From Gnetum montanum (taxonomy: Eukaryota; Streptophyta; Gnetopsida; Gnetales; Gnetaceae): 64,000 nt of DNA. Positions within the stretch are counted from its first letter, which is position 1, and the number at the start of each line of letters is the position of its first letter. The DNA is taken from assembly GCA_015680685.1 (NCBI GenBank), contig MNCI01011056.1:292814-356813 (forward strand), given 5' to 3'. Shown in pieces: positions 48,357-59,262 of this stretch. A model generated the notes under the pieces. That model did not search any database, was not told where the DNA came from, and was given only the letters and a program-made list of their open reading frames with translations. The translations under genes were made by a program, and so were the position numbers.

Positions 48357-48482
48357 ACTAAATGAATTATTTCATCACAAAAGAGCTTCTTGTTGAGTGG
48401 AACAAGAAAAAAAAGAAANTACTAAATGAATTATTTCATCACAAAAGAGCTTCTTGTTGAGTGGAACAAGAAAAAAAAGAAA
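48357..48482. other. 62-bp perfect duplication around a single N (probable assembly artefact)
   Basis: ACTAAATGAATTATTTCATC onward for 62 bases occurs at 48357-48418 and again identically at 48421-48482, separated by N and one base. Everything else here is diverged, so a perfect copy next to an N is best explained as overlapping contig ends that were not merged. Confidence 0.85.
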
Positions 48483-49625
48483 TAATTCCTCTACTAAGTT
48501 AAAAAGTATATGGAAAATAATAGAAATCTTTATAGGATATGTGCTGATGAACTAATAAGATGGTGCATTCTAGAAGAGGGCCAACAAAGAACTCTATAAG
48601 AGGTGCATAAGGAACCATGTGGTGGTCAATATGCAAGATGAAAAATAGCACTAAATCTGATGATGGTAGGTTACTTTTAGTCTACCATATACAAGGATTA
48701 ATACAAATTCACACAATCTTGTGAAAGATGTCATCACGATTGAGGCATAATGTCTAGAAATGAAGAACCATAATAATGGATCTAGCCATTAGAGTCATTT
48801 GATATTTGGGGAATTAAATTTGTGGGGCCCATCATACCAATGTCCAATAGAAAATCATACATTATAGTGATAGTTTATTACTGCACAAAGTGGGTAGAAG
48901 AAACTATAGTAAAATATCACACAACCAAAATAGTTAAATTCTTTCAACAACACATGGTGAATATATTTGGAGTACCATGCATGCTCATATCTAACAATGA
49001 AACACATTTTATAGGAACTATAGTTAAATTATAATACAACTTGGGGTAAATCATAAATTAACCACACCATACCATCCCTAAGCAAATGATCAAGTAGAAG
49101 TGATTAACTAAAAAATCACAAGAATATTAACTACAACAATTAGTTGATTTAGAAATGATTGAAGCACTAAGTTGAATGATGCTCTATGAGCATAGAGATC
49201 CACATGGAAACTTCCAATAGGATACTCATCCTCTAAACTAGTTTATGAAAAAAATTCCTACACTACCAACCAAGTGAAGCTGCAAAATTTAGCTACTACT
49301 AGTAAGCTTTATTTGGACCTAAAATTAGCTAAAATAACATGTCATGAATCTTAACCTTTTCGAGGAAAATAGACTTGTAGCTTTGATGATTAATGAGATT
49401 CACAAGCAATACTCCAAATGTAGGAATAGTACAAAAATACAAGAAGTATCAATCCAACTGGGCAATAAAGTCCTATACTATAATCCTAGTCATGTGCCAC
49501 AAAAGGTTAATTTCAAAACTTTATAGAAAGGATCCTATATTGTCCATGCAACATACCAATCAGGTGCCATGTAGATCTATCACCCAACTAGTCCACAAAA
49601 GCTTATCCTAGTCAATATTCAACAA
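48483..49625 (+). pseudogene. Integrase relic of element E
   Basis: Core landmarks: MGPIIPMSNRKSYIIVIVYY with CTKWVEETI (first Asp now Tyr), SNNETHFIGT (Asp now Asn, D-N-G as N-N-E) and, in another frame, ANDQVEVIN (Glu). The C-terminal residues IQLGNKVLYYNPSHVPQKV include the region just before the end of the protein. Several frameshifts are present. Confidence 0.8.
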
Positions 49626-50600
49626 GTCAAACCATTCTATGAACATCGCAACTCCTCTATGGATCCTACCCTATATGCCAAACCATCCTTAATCCATTCC
49701 ATTTTTTGGTTAATTGTTTTCAATAATAGTCATGGGGATGTCAAGTATGATACTTAGGCACTAAATCTTTTCTTTTCTTACTACTTTTTCATATTCATTG
49801 ATATTTTTTCTATTCTTCTATACCTTTTCCATTTCTTAATAGTTTTTTATTCTTTGATACTTTTTAAATTCTTTCTACATTTTTATGTTCTTATCATATT
49901 TTACTATTCTTATCAATTTTTATATGATTTTTCATCATCTTTCTTGTAGATATTTTTGTTAAGTTTCTCAGTAAAGTCCAAAGGAATAACGCAAGATGTA
50001 ATCCTAATAATGTGAAAATTACTCTATACTATCAAATCATAGAAGGGATGATTCTATATATAGTGAGACCACATCATCCATCCACTCATTTCCAATATTA
50101 AGAGGTTCTTACCATATCCATAATGATATGTTTTTCATGATAAATATTAAATAAACTTATAATCATTATGCCTAGATAGAAAAGTGAAGAACCAAGTGGG
50201 AATGAAACGAATGTGACATCAAGGGGATTTGTGGATTCTCTAAAACTACTATTATAAGTCTTATTCTATTATTAATTTGTTTTATTTACTTGAGTTCTAA
50301 TGAAAAATGGAAGAATGTCTAAAATAAGTGCTAATTTACCATGTCACTAGAAAGACATGTTACCCATTTTTGAAGGTAGTCCTCTAGTAAGGTTGACATA
50401 GTAAAAACATAATAAACACATAGAATATAATTTCTAGGGGTTTCACTAGAAAGACATGTTACTATTGGTGACCATTTAAGAACACCAATGTTGTGGGCCT
50501 CCAATCTCATTTCTTTGGGATCATACAAAATGAAAGTGTTCTTCAAGCAAGGTTTAGGTGCTTACTAGTCTCTAGTAACACCAAGGCCCAACTACCTTCA

Positions 50601-51956
50601 AATAGACTCAATGGTTATGAAATGAACTAAACATGAATACGTGTTTTTTGTTGTGAATGTTGACATGGTGGAGGTTGTGTATGAAATTGTATTTGGCTAT
50701 CATTAAAGAAATTTAATTTTGTCAAATACTATGAGTTGTTGAAGGTTCCTATTTTGTCAAATCACTTAGTATATATAGTCCCTATAGTACATTACTTGTA
50801 ACAAATAAAATTTCACAAAAACGTTTAAGCACAATTTTGAAAATCTACTCCTAATTTTTCCCACAGACAAAATTCTACAAGAAAACGAGAAATAGAGCAA
50901 GATTTAATGGGTTTTAAAAAGAGAAATGAAAAGAAAGCAGATTTTTCTAAGATCTCAAACATTTAAGCAAGATAAACTAACATGAGGAAACACTTTGCAA
51001 TAAAGTTATTCCAATTTAATCTATTATGAATCACCCAAACCTTCTGATCTCAACAAGCAATTTCATAAAATGCACTCTTATTTAACTACCAAAATGCTTT
51101 GTAAATGACAAAGTACAAGCTTCTATTTGGTTATAGTTAAAATTTATCAAGAATTGTGAACAATAGAACTTCTAAAAAAGATTGACAATTTCAAGATTGC
51201 AATATTAAGGTAATACACTTTATAAATAAAAAAGCTATTTCAATCATCTTAAAGTATCAAAGATTATCTAAATTCCCTAAACTCAAACAAACAATTTCTA
51301 TAAGACATTATTATTAAATTGCTCAAGATGCTTTTCTAATACAACATAAGCTCTTATTTGGCAAATCTCAATTGAAGTCTAATATTACGCAAAAATAGAG
51401 CTATAAAGGCAACTTTGAAAAATCCCAAAATTAAATACTAAGCATGATACTATCTAAACTATTAGTTAAGCATCTAAAACAAATTGATAAAAAAAATCAT
51501 AGAATTTAAAAAAAGTAGCTAAATTGATAAATTCTACCCTTGAAGCCTTTATATACTGACCTAAAGGTAGTTACAATCATCATGAAAAGTTGAGGTAAGT
51601 TACTTACATTATGGGGGCTGGCTATAACTATCATATGAATTAATGATAATTAGTTATAACTATCATGGAGTTAGAACCATATAGGGCATTGAATTATGAA
51701 ACACTGTACAATTATGAATTATTAACAAATGTCCCATAATTATGAACACATGAGACTACTCTACATGAGACTACTCTACATTGGAACCTTTGCTCCTTTG
51801 TACACAGTAACTAATGAGAATATAAAGCAATGCAATAAAATAAACATTCATGGGGCAAATAAGATAAACTGCCATTATTTATCGTTATGGGTAGTTTTTA
51901 TGAATTTTTGTTATGTTTTTTCCCTTGGAGATTGGAATTCCAAAAACTCTGCCATG
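50601..51956. other. AT-rich stretch between element E and the GT47 fragment
   Basis: No coding or repeat structure could be supported apart from a small direct repeat (ATGAGACTACTCTACAT at about 51,750-51,780). Composition is as AT-rich as the transposon block up to about 51,880 and then rises sharply in GC. Confidence 0.4.
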
Positions 51957-52953
51957 CTAAAATGTCCTGTAAGCACCTGTGTGCTCCATGAGCATGGAAT
52001 GTGGCATGTACACAGTGGCACTGGAGCGCTGACTGCTGAACACAGAGTAAAGCAACATCAGGGCTGCACACAGACACACGTTGATCCCTACTGCCATTCC
52101 AAGTGAGTGGAACATCTGGAACATTTGGCATCGTGCTGCTACCTTCTTACTGTACCATGTGTTACCAAATTCATCTCGGGCAGAATAAGCATTAGTATTG
52201 GCGTCGCACAGTACGTGGATCGGGTTTCTGTACAGATCCTTATTTGCTTCCGACACGTGCAGCTCCCAGTCATGGCAGGATAACATGAAGTGGTCAGTAT
52301 TGCGGCTGCGGCTCTGGAATGGGTGAACATAATCGGCCATGAAGTTATTGAACGGTGCGTAACTGTGTTTGTAACGATAGCTCACCATCATCACCACGCT
52401 GAATGGCAGAAAATAGACGTGAGCTCTACTTTCATTGGTTCGGTTGAAGTTATTGGAAAAATATCCTTCAAATTCTGGGAGTGAATCAATGGAGTGGTTG
52501 AGAAACATTCTTGGATTTCCAAGTTGCCCACAAGCTGCCATTTTGTCATTGCCACGGCAATGGCAGATAAATACAACTATCCCAGAATCAGTCATTTTCT
52601 ATGCGCCGGAGATTCGCCATTCCGGACAAATTTTCACGAACGGTTCGTGCCGGATTGGGGAGCGCGTACCGAAGCGTATTAAATTCGCGATGGGTACGTA
52701 TTTCATAATTTCTAATGAAATTTTGTCTGGATTTGTATTGAAATGGTCGCCTTGCCTTGCCTCGTATTGTTCTTACCTTTTTAGTGATATCTGCATTTTG
52801 CATTGAAATCTTACGTATCTTCTCCTGTTCTGAATCATACCAAAAATTGTATTTCATTGTTAATGGCATCGACATGAGACTGACCACAGAAAACGAGTAC
52901 GAATAAATAAATAAATAAACAAACACTATGGTAACCGAAGACCGAAGGCGCAA
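51957..52953 (-). pseudogene. GT47 exostosin-type glycosyltransferase, 5' part, frameshifted
   Basis: The second frame (52595-51957) carries AHVYFLPFSVVMMVSYRYKH, ADYVHPFQSRSRNTDHFMLS, CHDWELHVSEAN and NPIHVLCDANTNA. These are the core blocks of plant exostosin-domain (GT47) Golgi enzymes that build wall polysaccharides. Upstream (52953-52588, other frame) is a hydrophobic segment VTIVFVYLFIYSYSFSVVSL, a fitting type II signal anchor, then a basic stem. A one-base shift near 52,590 separates the two. No clear ATG starts the upstream frame. ACA|GTAAGA at about 52,151 is a good splice donor; beyond it the frame loses similarity, and the C-terminal half of the domain is absent. It may be a gene cut by the transposon block or a truncated fragment. 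Confidence 0.75.
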
Positions 52954-53248
52954 GTATGGGTCATACGGAAATCAAGTTTTGGACGGGGCGTGCGAAGAAA
53001 ACATTGCATGTGCATGGATTCGCCTGGCTTTGGGAGCATCAAAGGTTCCGCCATGACTCGCACATTCTCGCGTGTTTATTGTTCATTGCTGGTTTTTGCT
53101 CTTTTTCTCATATCTCTGCTCAAAAAAGAAAAACCAAAACATGGTCATTGTCATGGGTCATGAACATGATGACGGATGGATGCTTGTTCAACTATTTTAA
53201 AAACTCTGTTTGCTTATAAAGCAACGAAGCCCACCAGCACATTGGCCA

Positions 53249-53644
53249 ATGGCCATATGGAAGCTCATGGTGCTCTGTTTTACTTTCCCCTTCATCATGA
53301 CTAGTGCCGATTTTTCAGCGTCTGAAAGGTTTTGGATCATTGTAGGTGAGGTGAGTTCCTGGCTGTGCCGAGTTTAGTTAAGTTGTGTCTTCTTTTAATG
53401 TGGTCATCTTCAATGTGGTCAATGTGGCCCTATGGTGTTACTCACAGGTAGTCCCTAGGGTGCTACTCACAAGTAGTTGTTGAACAAAAGTATTAGCAGA
53501 CCTGATTTGTTATAAATTTGATTGAGGCTTGAGGCTTAATTTCATTTTTGGAAATATTGGATTGAGTAACAAAGGGGTTTCAATTTATTGCTGTCATTTT
53601 GGTTGTTGCAGAAATTATACGTTTGGCCAGATGATGGCTCCTGA
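53249..53644 (+). CDS. Candidate two-exon gene for a short secreted peptide
   Basis: An ATG frame begins MAIWKLMVLCFTFPFIMTSA, a signal-peptide-like stretch, and reaches GAG|GTGAGT, a perfect donor, at 53350. An acceptor TTGGTTGTTGCAG at 53611 joins in phase to KLYVWPDDGS and TGA. The spliced product would be 44 residues with a mature tail of about 24. A TATAAAG lies near 53,212, rather close to the ATG. It could also be the 5' exons of a larger broken gene. No family is recognised; the support is only splice sites plus the signal-like start. Confidence 0.3.
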
Positions 53645-53961
53645 GTAAGGAAATGGATTCAATGCCCTCCATACCTTTGCAAATTTTCTTGCTTCAATTT
53701 AATGGTGATATTGCAATCTTCTGTGCAATTTTTAAGCAGTAACAATATTTTGGATTTACATTGTTCTATATTTTACAATGTATTTTTATGATATATGAGA
53801 TTTAATTTTTTTAAAAACTAATATATTTAAATTTTCTCTATCACGTACCCGGCTACGAACCCGTCCCCACTTTTCTTGAGGCACACGTACCCAAACACGT
53901 TCAGAATCACGAATCCTCGATTCCTCGCTTCTACAAATCGGATTCTTTTGATGAAAATGAC

Positions 53962-53978
53962 TCATTTTGCATCATCCA
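53962..53978. repeat. Target site duplication (left) of the LINE
   Basis: TCATTTTGCATCATCCA, identical to 59052-59068. Read on the minus strand it continues as DDAK-type codons of the RlmN-like fragment. Confidence 0.85.
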
Positions 53979-54328
53979 CCTGATGTGCCAGTGACTAATC
54001 CAATACCTGAGGCTACTGTGCACTGTTCGTACGGCGCGGCAATAAATATTTTGCGATTTCAGGAATAGGTTTGGTTTCTGACAGGATCTGAGATATAAGA
54101 TTACTGTAATAGTTACTGACAGACTGTCCTGGATGTGCCGATTAAATATTTTTCACCGGAAATATACAAGAAAGTTTTATACGTATAGCTGAAGATTTGG
54201 AGAATCTGAATCTGAGAGTCCAGCCCATATGATAGATCAGGATACGAATTGTTAGTCAAAATTTCCTGTGGTCAAATAGAGCGAGGAATGGAGATTGGAT
54301 CAGCTCGGATCAGGGCGCCCTAGCAAAT

Positions 54329-55462
54329 ATGGGGCAGATATTGCTGCCTATTCTGTTTTGTGATCATGGAAGCGAAGGCTCTCTGACCTGTTTTAGATTA
54401 GTTCCTTCGGTTGCCATGTGGCCAGATGGTGGCTCCACATCTTCCGAGCCATTCTACGAGCTTCCTAATGATTTGTTTAAATCTATCACCCACGACATTT
54501 CTAGCAGGTATGTCTTTGTGCAAATTTTAGGCTACCTGCACCGCTTTTCTAGCTTTTTGCATCATGTCAACTTTGTTTGGAAAGATCGTGGTTTGATAGC
54601 TTCACATGTTCGATATTTATCTAATTCTTTTCTATTTGTTGAGTTTATTAACTCAGAGATGGTCACGGAAGCTCTTAGCATTAGTGTCTTTCACAATCAT
54701 CATGCTTTATTGATTATTCGCAAGTGGACTCCTTCTCTCAATCCAACTTCTCTTGAATTTTGAAAAATCCCTTATTTTGTAGAGTTACCGAATCTCCCCT
54801 TGATTTTCGAAAAAGTTGAAAAAGATATTGTGTCTCACCTTGGATTAATCAAACACAATGAATCCTTAGGTACACCTAGTGGCCTTCGCAGGACTCGATA
54901 TATGATTGAAGTGGACTTAGACTCTCTTAAATGGGAACTTATTTTGCGTGCAGGTGGTATTAACTATATGCAAAAGGTGGTCTATTACAACTTTCCCAAG
55001 TCTTGCTACTACGACCAAGAGGGTCATATGTTTGTCTCATGCCTCTTTATGTTACGAAAGAAGGTAGTGCAAGCACGATGACAACAATCCTCCCCTACTG
55101 ATCCTAAGGTTTTCTCTATTAGCAACAAGGCTCCTCCCACACCTAGGTCTCAACCTAAAGTTACTAAAAAGCCATCTCCTCATGCTTCTTCATTCGCTAA
55201 GGGAAAACACCCATACATTTTTACGACTTCTAACAACCCTCCTATTGATGATGACGGATTTCAAACAGTTCCCCTCAGTAGGAAACGTCGGGGTACGGCT
55301 TTTACCAACGACGTTACACTTCAGTCCAACCAATCCACTCAAACTCTCTTACTCACCCACATTCCCTTTACTGCCATTGATCACAACCAGGAAATGATTT
55401 CTTTAGACATTGTTAACTCTGCAACTAGGGCGGGCGTCTCCTCCCCCTTCTCTGGATGTTAG
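54329..55462 (+). pseudogene. LINE ORF1 (RNA-binding Gag-like protein)
   Basis: One frame runs through with stops at 54761-54763 and 55079-55081 (the second a likely CGA or CAA decay). The N-terminal domain (HHVNFVWKDRGLIASHVRYL, FRNHHALLIIRKW-type residues NHHALLIIRKWTPSLNP) resembles the plant LINE DUF4283 region. At about residues 215-235 the remains of a zinc knuckle read NFPKSCYYDQEGHMFVSC, with one Cys lost. A Ser/Pro/Lys-rich tail follows. The protein would coat the LINE RNA. The final TAG overlaps the ORF2 start. Confidence 0.75.
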
Positions 55463-58400
55463 TCTATTCTTGGAATGTTCGGCGGCTCTCCAATCACCTC
55501 CGAACATGGGTGGTCGGTGCTTTTATTTGCTCTCGACCTTTGCTTCCTAACTTCCTTCTCCTGCAAGAGGTTAAAATTTCTACTCTGGATGCAATTATTA
55601 TAGGCAATAGCATCCTACCTAACTCTATTGTCTTTTCCACAAATCATATTACTAGTCACGATGGTGTAGCCCTTATTATTAATAAATCCTGGTCTAATAA
55701 AATTCTCTCTCATGGTAGTCACACCTCTTTTGTTTGGGCTACTCTTCAAGGCACTTCTGGTCCTTTCGGCATTTGTAATATTTATGCTCCCACTACTCCT
55801 NNNNNNNNNNNNNNNNNNNNNNNNNNNNNNNNNNNNNNNNNNNNNNNNNNNNNNNNNNNNNNNNNNNNNNNNNNNNNNNNNNNNNNNNNNNNNNNNNNNN
55901 NNNNNNNNNNNNNNNNNNNNNNNNNNNNNNNNNNNNNNNNNNNNNNNNNNNNNNNNNNNNNNNNNNNNNNNNNNNNNNNNNNNNNNNNNNNNNNNNNNNN
56001 NNNNNNNNNNNNNNNNNNNNNNNNNNNNNNNNNNNNNNNNNNNNNNNNNNNNNNNNNNNNNNNNNNNNNNNNNNNNNNNNNNNNNNNNNNNNNNNNNNNN
56101 NNNNNNNNNNNNNNNNNNNNNNNNNNNNNNNNNNNNNNNNNNNNNNNNNNNNNNNNNNNNNNNNNNNNNNNNNNNNNNNNNNNNNNNNNNNNNNNNNNNN
56201 NNNNNNNNNNNNNNNNNNNNNNNNNNNNNNNNNNNNNNNNNNNNNNNNNNNNNNNNNNNNNNNNNNNNNNNNNNNNNNNNNNNNNNNNNNNNNNNNNNNN
56301 NNNNNNNNNNNNNNNNNNNNNNNNNNNNNNNNNNNNNNNNNNNNNNNNNNNNNNNNNNNNNNNNNNNNNNNNNNNNNNNNNNNNNNNNNNNNNNNNNNNN
56401 NNNNNNNNNNNNNNNNNNNNNNNNNNNNNNNNNNNNNNNNNNNNNNNNNNNNNNNNNNNNNNNNNNNNNNNNNNNNNNNNNNNNNNNNNNNNNNNNNNNN
56501 NNNNNNNNNNNNNNNNNNNNNNNNNNNNNNNNTCGCTCAAGATATCTCTCTTTCTGAAATCAAGGCTACTATGTTTAGCCTGGCCAATGATAAAGCGCTT
56601 GGTTTTGATGGCATCCGCATTGAGTTTTTTAAGAATCATTGAGATATTGTGGGTTCTGACCTCTCTTATGTTTTTGCAGAAGCCATAAATCAACAGTCTC
56701 TCGATCCTGAGTTAAATAGAGGTGTCATCCGTCTTATTCCTAAAACAGGTGATCCTTCATTGATTAGTAACTGGCGTCCTATCACTCTCCTTAACTCTGT
56801 TTACAAGATTTTGGCTAAATGTCTTGCTAATAGACTGAAGCTAATTATCCCTCAGATCATTACCCCAATGCAAACAGGCTTTGTTAAGGGTAGGTATATT
56901 CTTGATAATGTTGTTGAGGCTTGGGAAGGTATGCAATGGGCCGAGGACTCCAATCAAAACATTGCTTTTCTTAAGCTTGATTATGCTCAAGCGTATGACA
57001 AAATTGAGTGGAAATTTGTTATTTCTTGCCTTCATAAATATGGTTTTCACATTAATTTTATTAAAATGGTGGAGACTCTTTTTGCCGACGCCAATTCCCT
57101 TATGGCTACTAACGCTGGCTTAACTAATTGCTTCAAGCTTGAGCGCTCTGTTAGGCAAGGTTTTCCTCTTGCTCCTTACCTCTTCATTCTTGTTGCGGAC
57201 TTTTTGTGTCATGCTATTCATAAGGATAAGGAGAAAAATTTTCTTCAAGGTATTTTCATTGATCATAATGTTCCTTCCTTATTGAATATGCATTTTGCTG
57301 ATGACTCATTCTTTATGATAAAAAATGATGCTCTTATTGCTGATCGTCTTTTTTATTGCATTGATCAATATTGTAGACTCTCTAGCTCTCAGATTAATTG
57401 GTTCAAATCTTCTATCTTTTGCAACAAAGAGGTTCAAGCCTGGGCGTTGTCTAAGTCTTGGCAATTTGTAGGAAAGGATCAAGTTTTTAAGCTTCTTGGC
57501 ATTCCCTTTTCTTTTGGCGGATCATCCAAAACCTTATGGGATGTCACTGTGAAGAAACTTGAACAAAATATTATTAAGTGGAAGGAAAAGAAGCTATCTA
57601 TGGCTGGTAAATTTATTGTCTGCAAGCATATTCTCTTATCTACCCATCTGTATTACTCTTCTTGTTGGGCTCCTAGCATATCTGCTTATCGTCGCATTGA
57701 TCAACTAGTCAAACACTTTCTTTGGAACAGCAGCCATACTAAGAAAGGATTTTGTCGGGTTGCTTGGAATGTCTGTACTTCTCATAAACAGGATGATGGT
57801 TTGGGCCTCATTGATTGCTACAAACAGGGCATTGTGTTATGTGCCAAATGGATGGCCAAATGCTTATCTGGCTCTTAACCTTGGAAGCTTCTTTTCCTTA
57901 AACACATACAGCTTGGGAAGCCCAAAGGTAGTAATTATTGGAATAATACTCATTTCCTTAACTGGATTCTTTTTCCCACTGGTATTACCATTTTTGGTTC
58001 TATTGTCATCAAACACATTTGGAAGGCATGGTGTTATCTCAGTTAGTTTTGGAACTTTAACACTATCACTATTTCTTCCTCTACACTTGATAAGCTTTCT
58101 CCTTGGTGGATTCCCATTCACAATGAACCTTGGGCCATTAAGTGTCCTCATCTATGTAGCACTTGGGATAAACTTGGCATCTCCTCCCTCTCCTCTCTTC
58201 GCCTACATAATCGTTGGATTACTTGGACTGAATGTCACCTTATTTACGGTATTAATGCTGCTCAAAAGTCTACCTTTTGTATGATTTTGGATAGCTTGAA
58301 CAAAAGTGTTGTTATTCAAGACTCCCTTGGTGGTTTTTTAGATCTTTCTTGGATTTCTGGTCATCAAGTTTTTCCATATCATTCTAAGATTGTTTACTCT

Positions 58401-58703
58401 CTTATTAATTCCACTACTAATATTTGGCCTAGATTCAACCATCTTTCTACTTCTTCAAAGATTCAACATTTTCTGTGGTATTTGATTCACCAAGGTCTTC
58501 CTGTGGGTGTTCGGCGCTCTCATCTGGGGGTTCCTGACCCACGATGTCCTATTTGTCACAGGGAAGATGCATTTACTCACTATTTTTTTCTTGTCCCCTT
58601 GCTCATAGCTCTTGGATTTGGTGTGGCAGGTTTTTATAGGGTTTTCAACCAAGCTTGGATGAGGTTCTTTTTGGTAACACTCCACATCTTCAAAGCTCTT
58701 TGA
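55456..58703 (+). pseudogene. LINE ORF2 (endonuclease, reverse transcriptase, zinc finger)
   Basis: It starts at an ATG directly before VYSWNVRRL, the Asn motif of the APE-type endonuclease; LLQEVK (catalytic Glu) and ICNIYAP follow, then the N gap. After the gap come DKALGFDGIRIEFFKNH, VIRLIPKTGDPSLISNWRPI, LKLDYAQAYDKIEW, RQGFPLAPYLFI and HFADDSFFM (FADD catalytic box). The 3' part includes FLWNSSHTKKGFCRVAWNV and a zf-RVT finger CPICHREDAFTHYFF. Stops are at 56640 (TGG to TGA likely), 57876 and 58044. About 1080 residues, normal for plant L1. Copies element RNA at nicked chromosomal DNA. Confidence 0.88.
55801..56532. other. Assembly gap (732 N)
   Basis: It lies within ORF2 between endonuclease and RT. 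The gap length divides evenly by three, so the frame appears continuous, but its true length is unknown. Confidence 0.99.
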
Positions 58704-59051
58704 TTTATATCTAGTGTTGCCTTCGTCCCCTTATTCTCCATGCTATCTGGAAATTTCATTGTAATGTGGTTTTTCAACGTGATTCTCCTACTAATATTCT
58801 CTCCTTGTCTATTCAAGGAGACATCATTCAACAGCTAATGCTGTAGTTGAGCTCTTGAACTTTTTCTCTCCTGTTTTTCCTAATTTCTTGTAGTTTCTCC
58901 TCTTCTGAGATGAGCTTTTCCCCTTTGGCTGTTAGTGTCTCCTTCTTTGAGACCTCTTCATCTTTTTTGACCCTCTCTTTTATCCCCTTTGTACTATTTT
59001 CTTTTTTCTCTATTAATTAAATTTATTTTTTGGGGTCTGACACCCCCCCAG
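58704..59051 (+). other. LINE 3' UTR with terminal hairpin
   Basis: Pyrimidine-rich UTR (long CTTTTTC runs) ending ATTTATTTTTTGGGGT, then CTGAC and ACCCCCCC. GGGGT and ACCCC can pair with a five-base loop. No poly(A) or A-rich tail is present before the target duplication. Confidence 0.7.
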
Positions 59052-59068
59052 TCATTTTGCATCATCCA
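59052..59068. repeat. Target site duplication (right) of the LINE
   Basis: TCATTTTGCATCATCCA, perfect match to 53962-53978. It marks the LINE 3' end precisely. Confidence 0.85.
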
Positions 59069-59262
59069 AACTGTCATTAATTCCCGCAAGCATCACATAT
59101 TTGAACAAAATTTTGTAATTATGCCTATGGCTAGGTGCCTCTCTCATCATGGTAAAGGGCGCTGAGGTTATATCTGTAGTTGATAGGCATTATCAATTTC
59201 TTAACCTCATCTGTTGTTGCAACTATGTAATGTGCAAACTATGGAAGACAATTCACAATCTG
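59052..59262 (-). pseudogene. RlmN-like radical-SAM RNA methyltransferase fragment
   Basis: The minus strand reads VATTDEVKKLIMPINYRYNL in one frame and, after a shift near 59,155, HNYKILFKYVMLAGINDSLD followed by DAK. These match two consecutive conserved blocks of RlmN-family proteins (SLHATTDEV..W.MPIN..Y.L and YKVLFEYVMLAGVNDS..DA), which methylate A2503-type positions of rRNA and tRNA in organelles and bacteria; plants encode nuclear copies. The radical-SAM CxxxCxxC cluster lies upstream in the family and is not seen. The LINE interrupts the fragment after DDAK. From memory of the family only; a search would settle it. Confidence 0.6.

Larger units (their letters stand above)
47430..50600 (+). 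mobile_element. Element E: 3' part of a plus-strand gypsy element
   Basis: It starts in the middle of RT where element D's LTR ends, and continues through RNase H and integrase into the family's post-integrase tract. That tract includes an AGTCATGGGGA landmark near 49,730, a TTTTTATTCTTT low-complexity run, and two copies of ACTAGAAAGACATGTTA. The 5' half is not in the window, probably left of position 1. No 3' LTR could be placed. Confidence 0.75.
53979..59051 (+). mobile_element. L1-type LINE retrotransposon, near full length
   Basis: Plus-strand order: 350-base 5' UTR, ORF1, ORF2 with endonuclease, [N gap], RT and zinc-finger tail, then a 340-base 3' UTR. A perfect 17-bp duplication flanks it. 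Few stops (two in ORF1, three in ORF2 outside the gap) and few shifts mark it as much younger than the gypsy elements. The 3' end is a TTTATTTTTTGGGGTCTGAC-ACCCC hairpin-like terminus instead of a poly(A) tail. Confidence 0.9.

Noticed and set aside
52139-52806. Plus-strand ORFs of 60-123 codons opposite the GT47 fragment
   Set aside because: The minus strand has clear GT47 blocks here; these are shadows of it.
52956-53219. 87-codon plus-strand ORF upstream of the small peptide candidate
   Set aside because: Low-complexity basic composition without motifs; lies in the likely promoter region between two divergent reading frames.
55712-56693. Long ORFs spanning the N gap on both strands
   Set aside because: Their length comes from the unknown bases; only the frame with endonuclease and RT motifs on each side is real.
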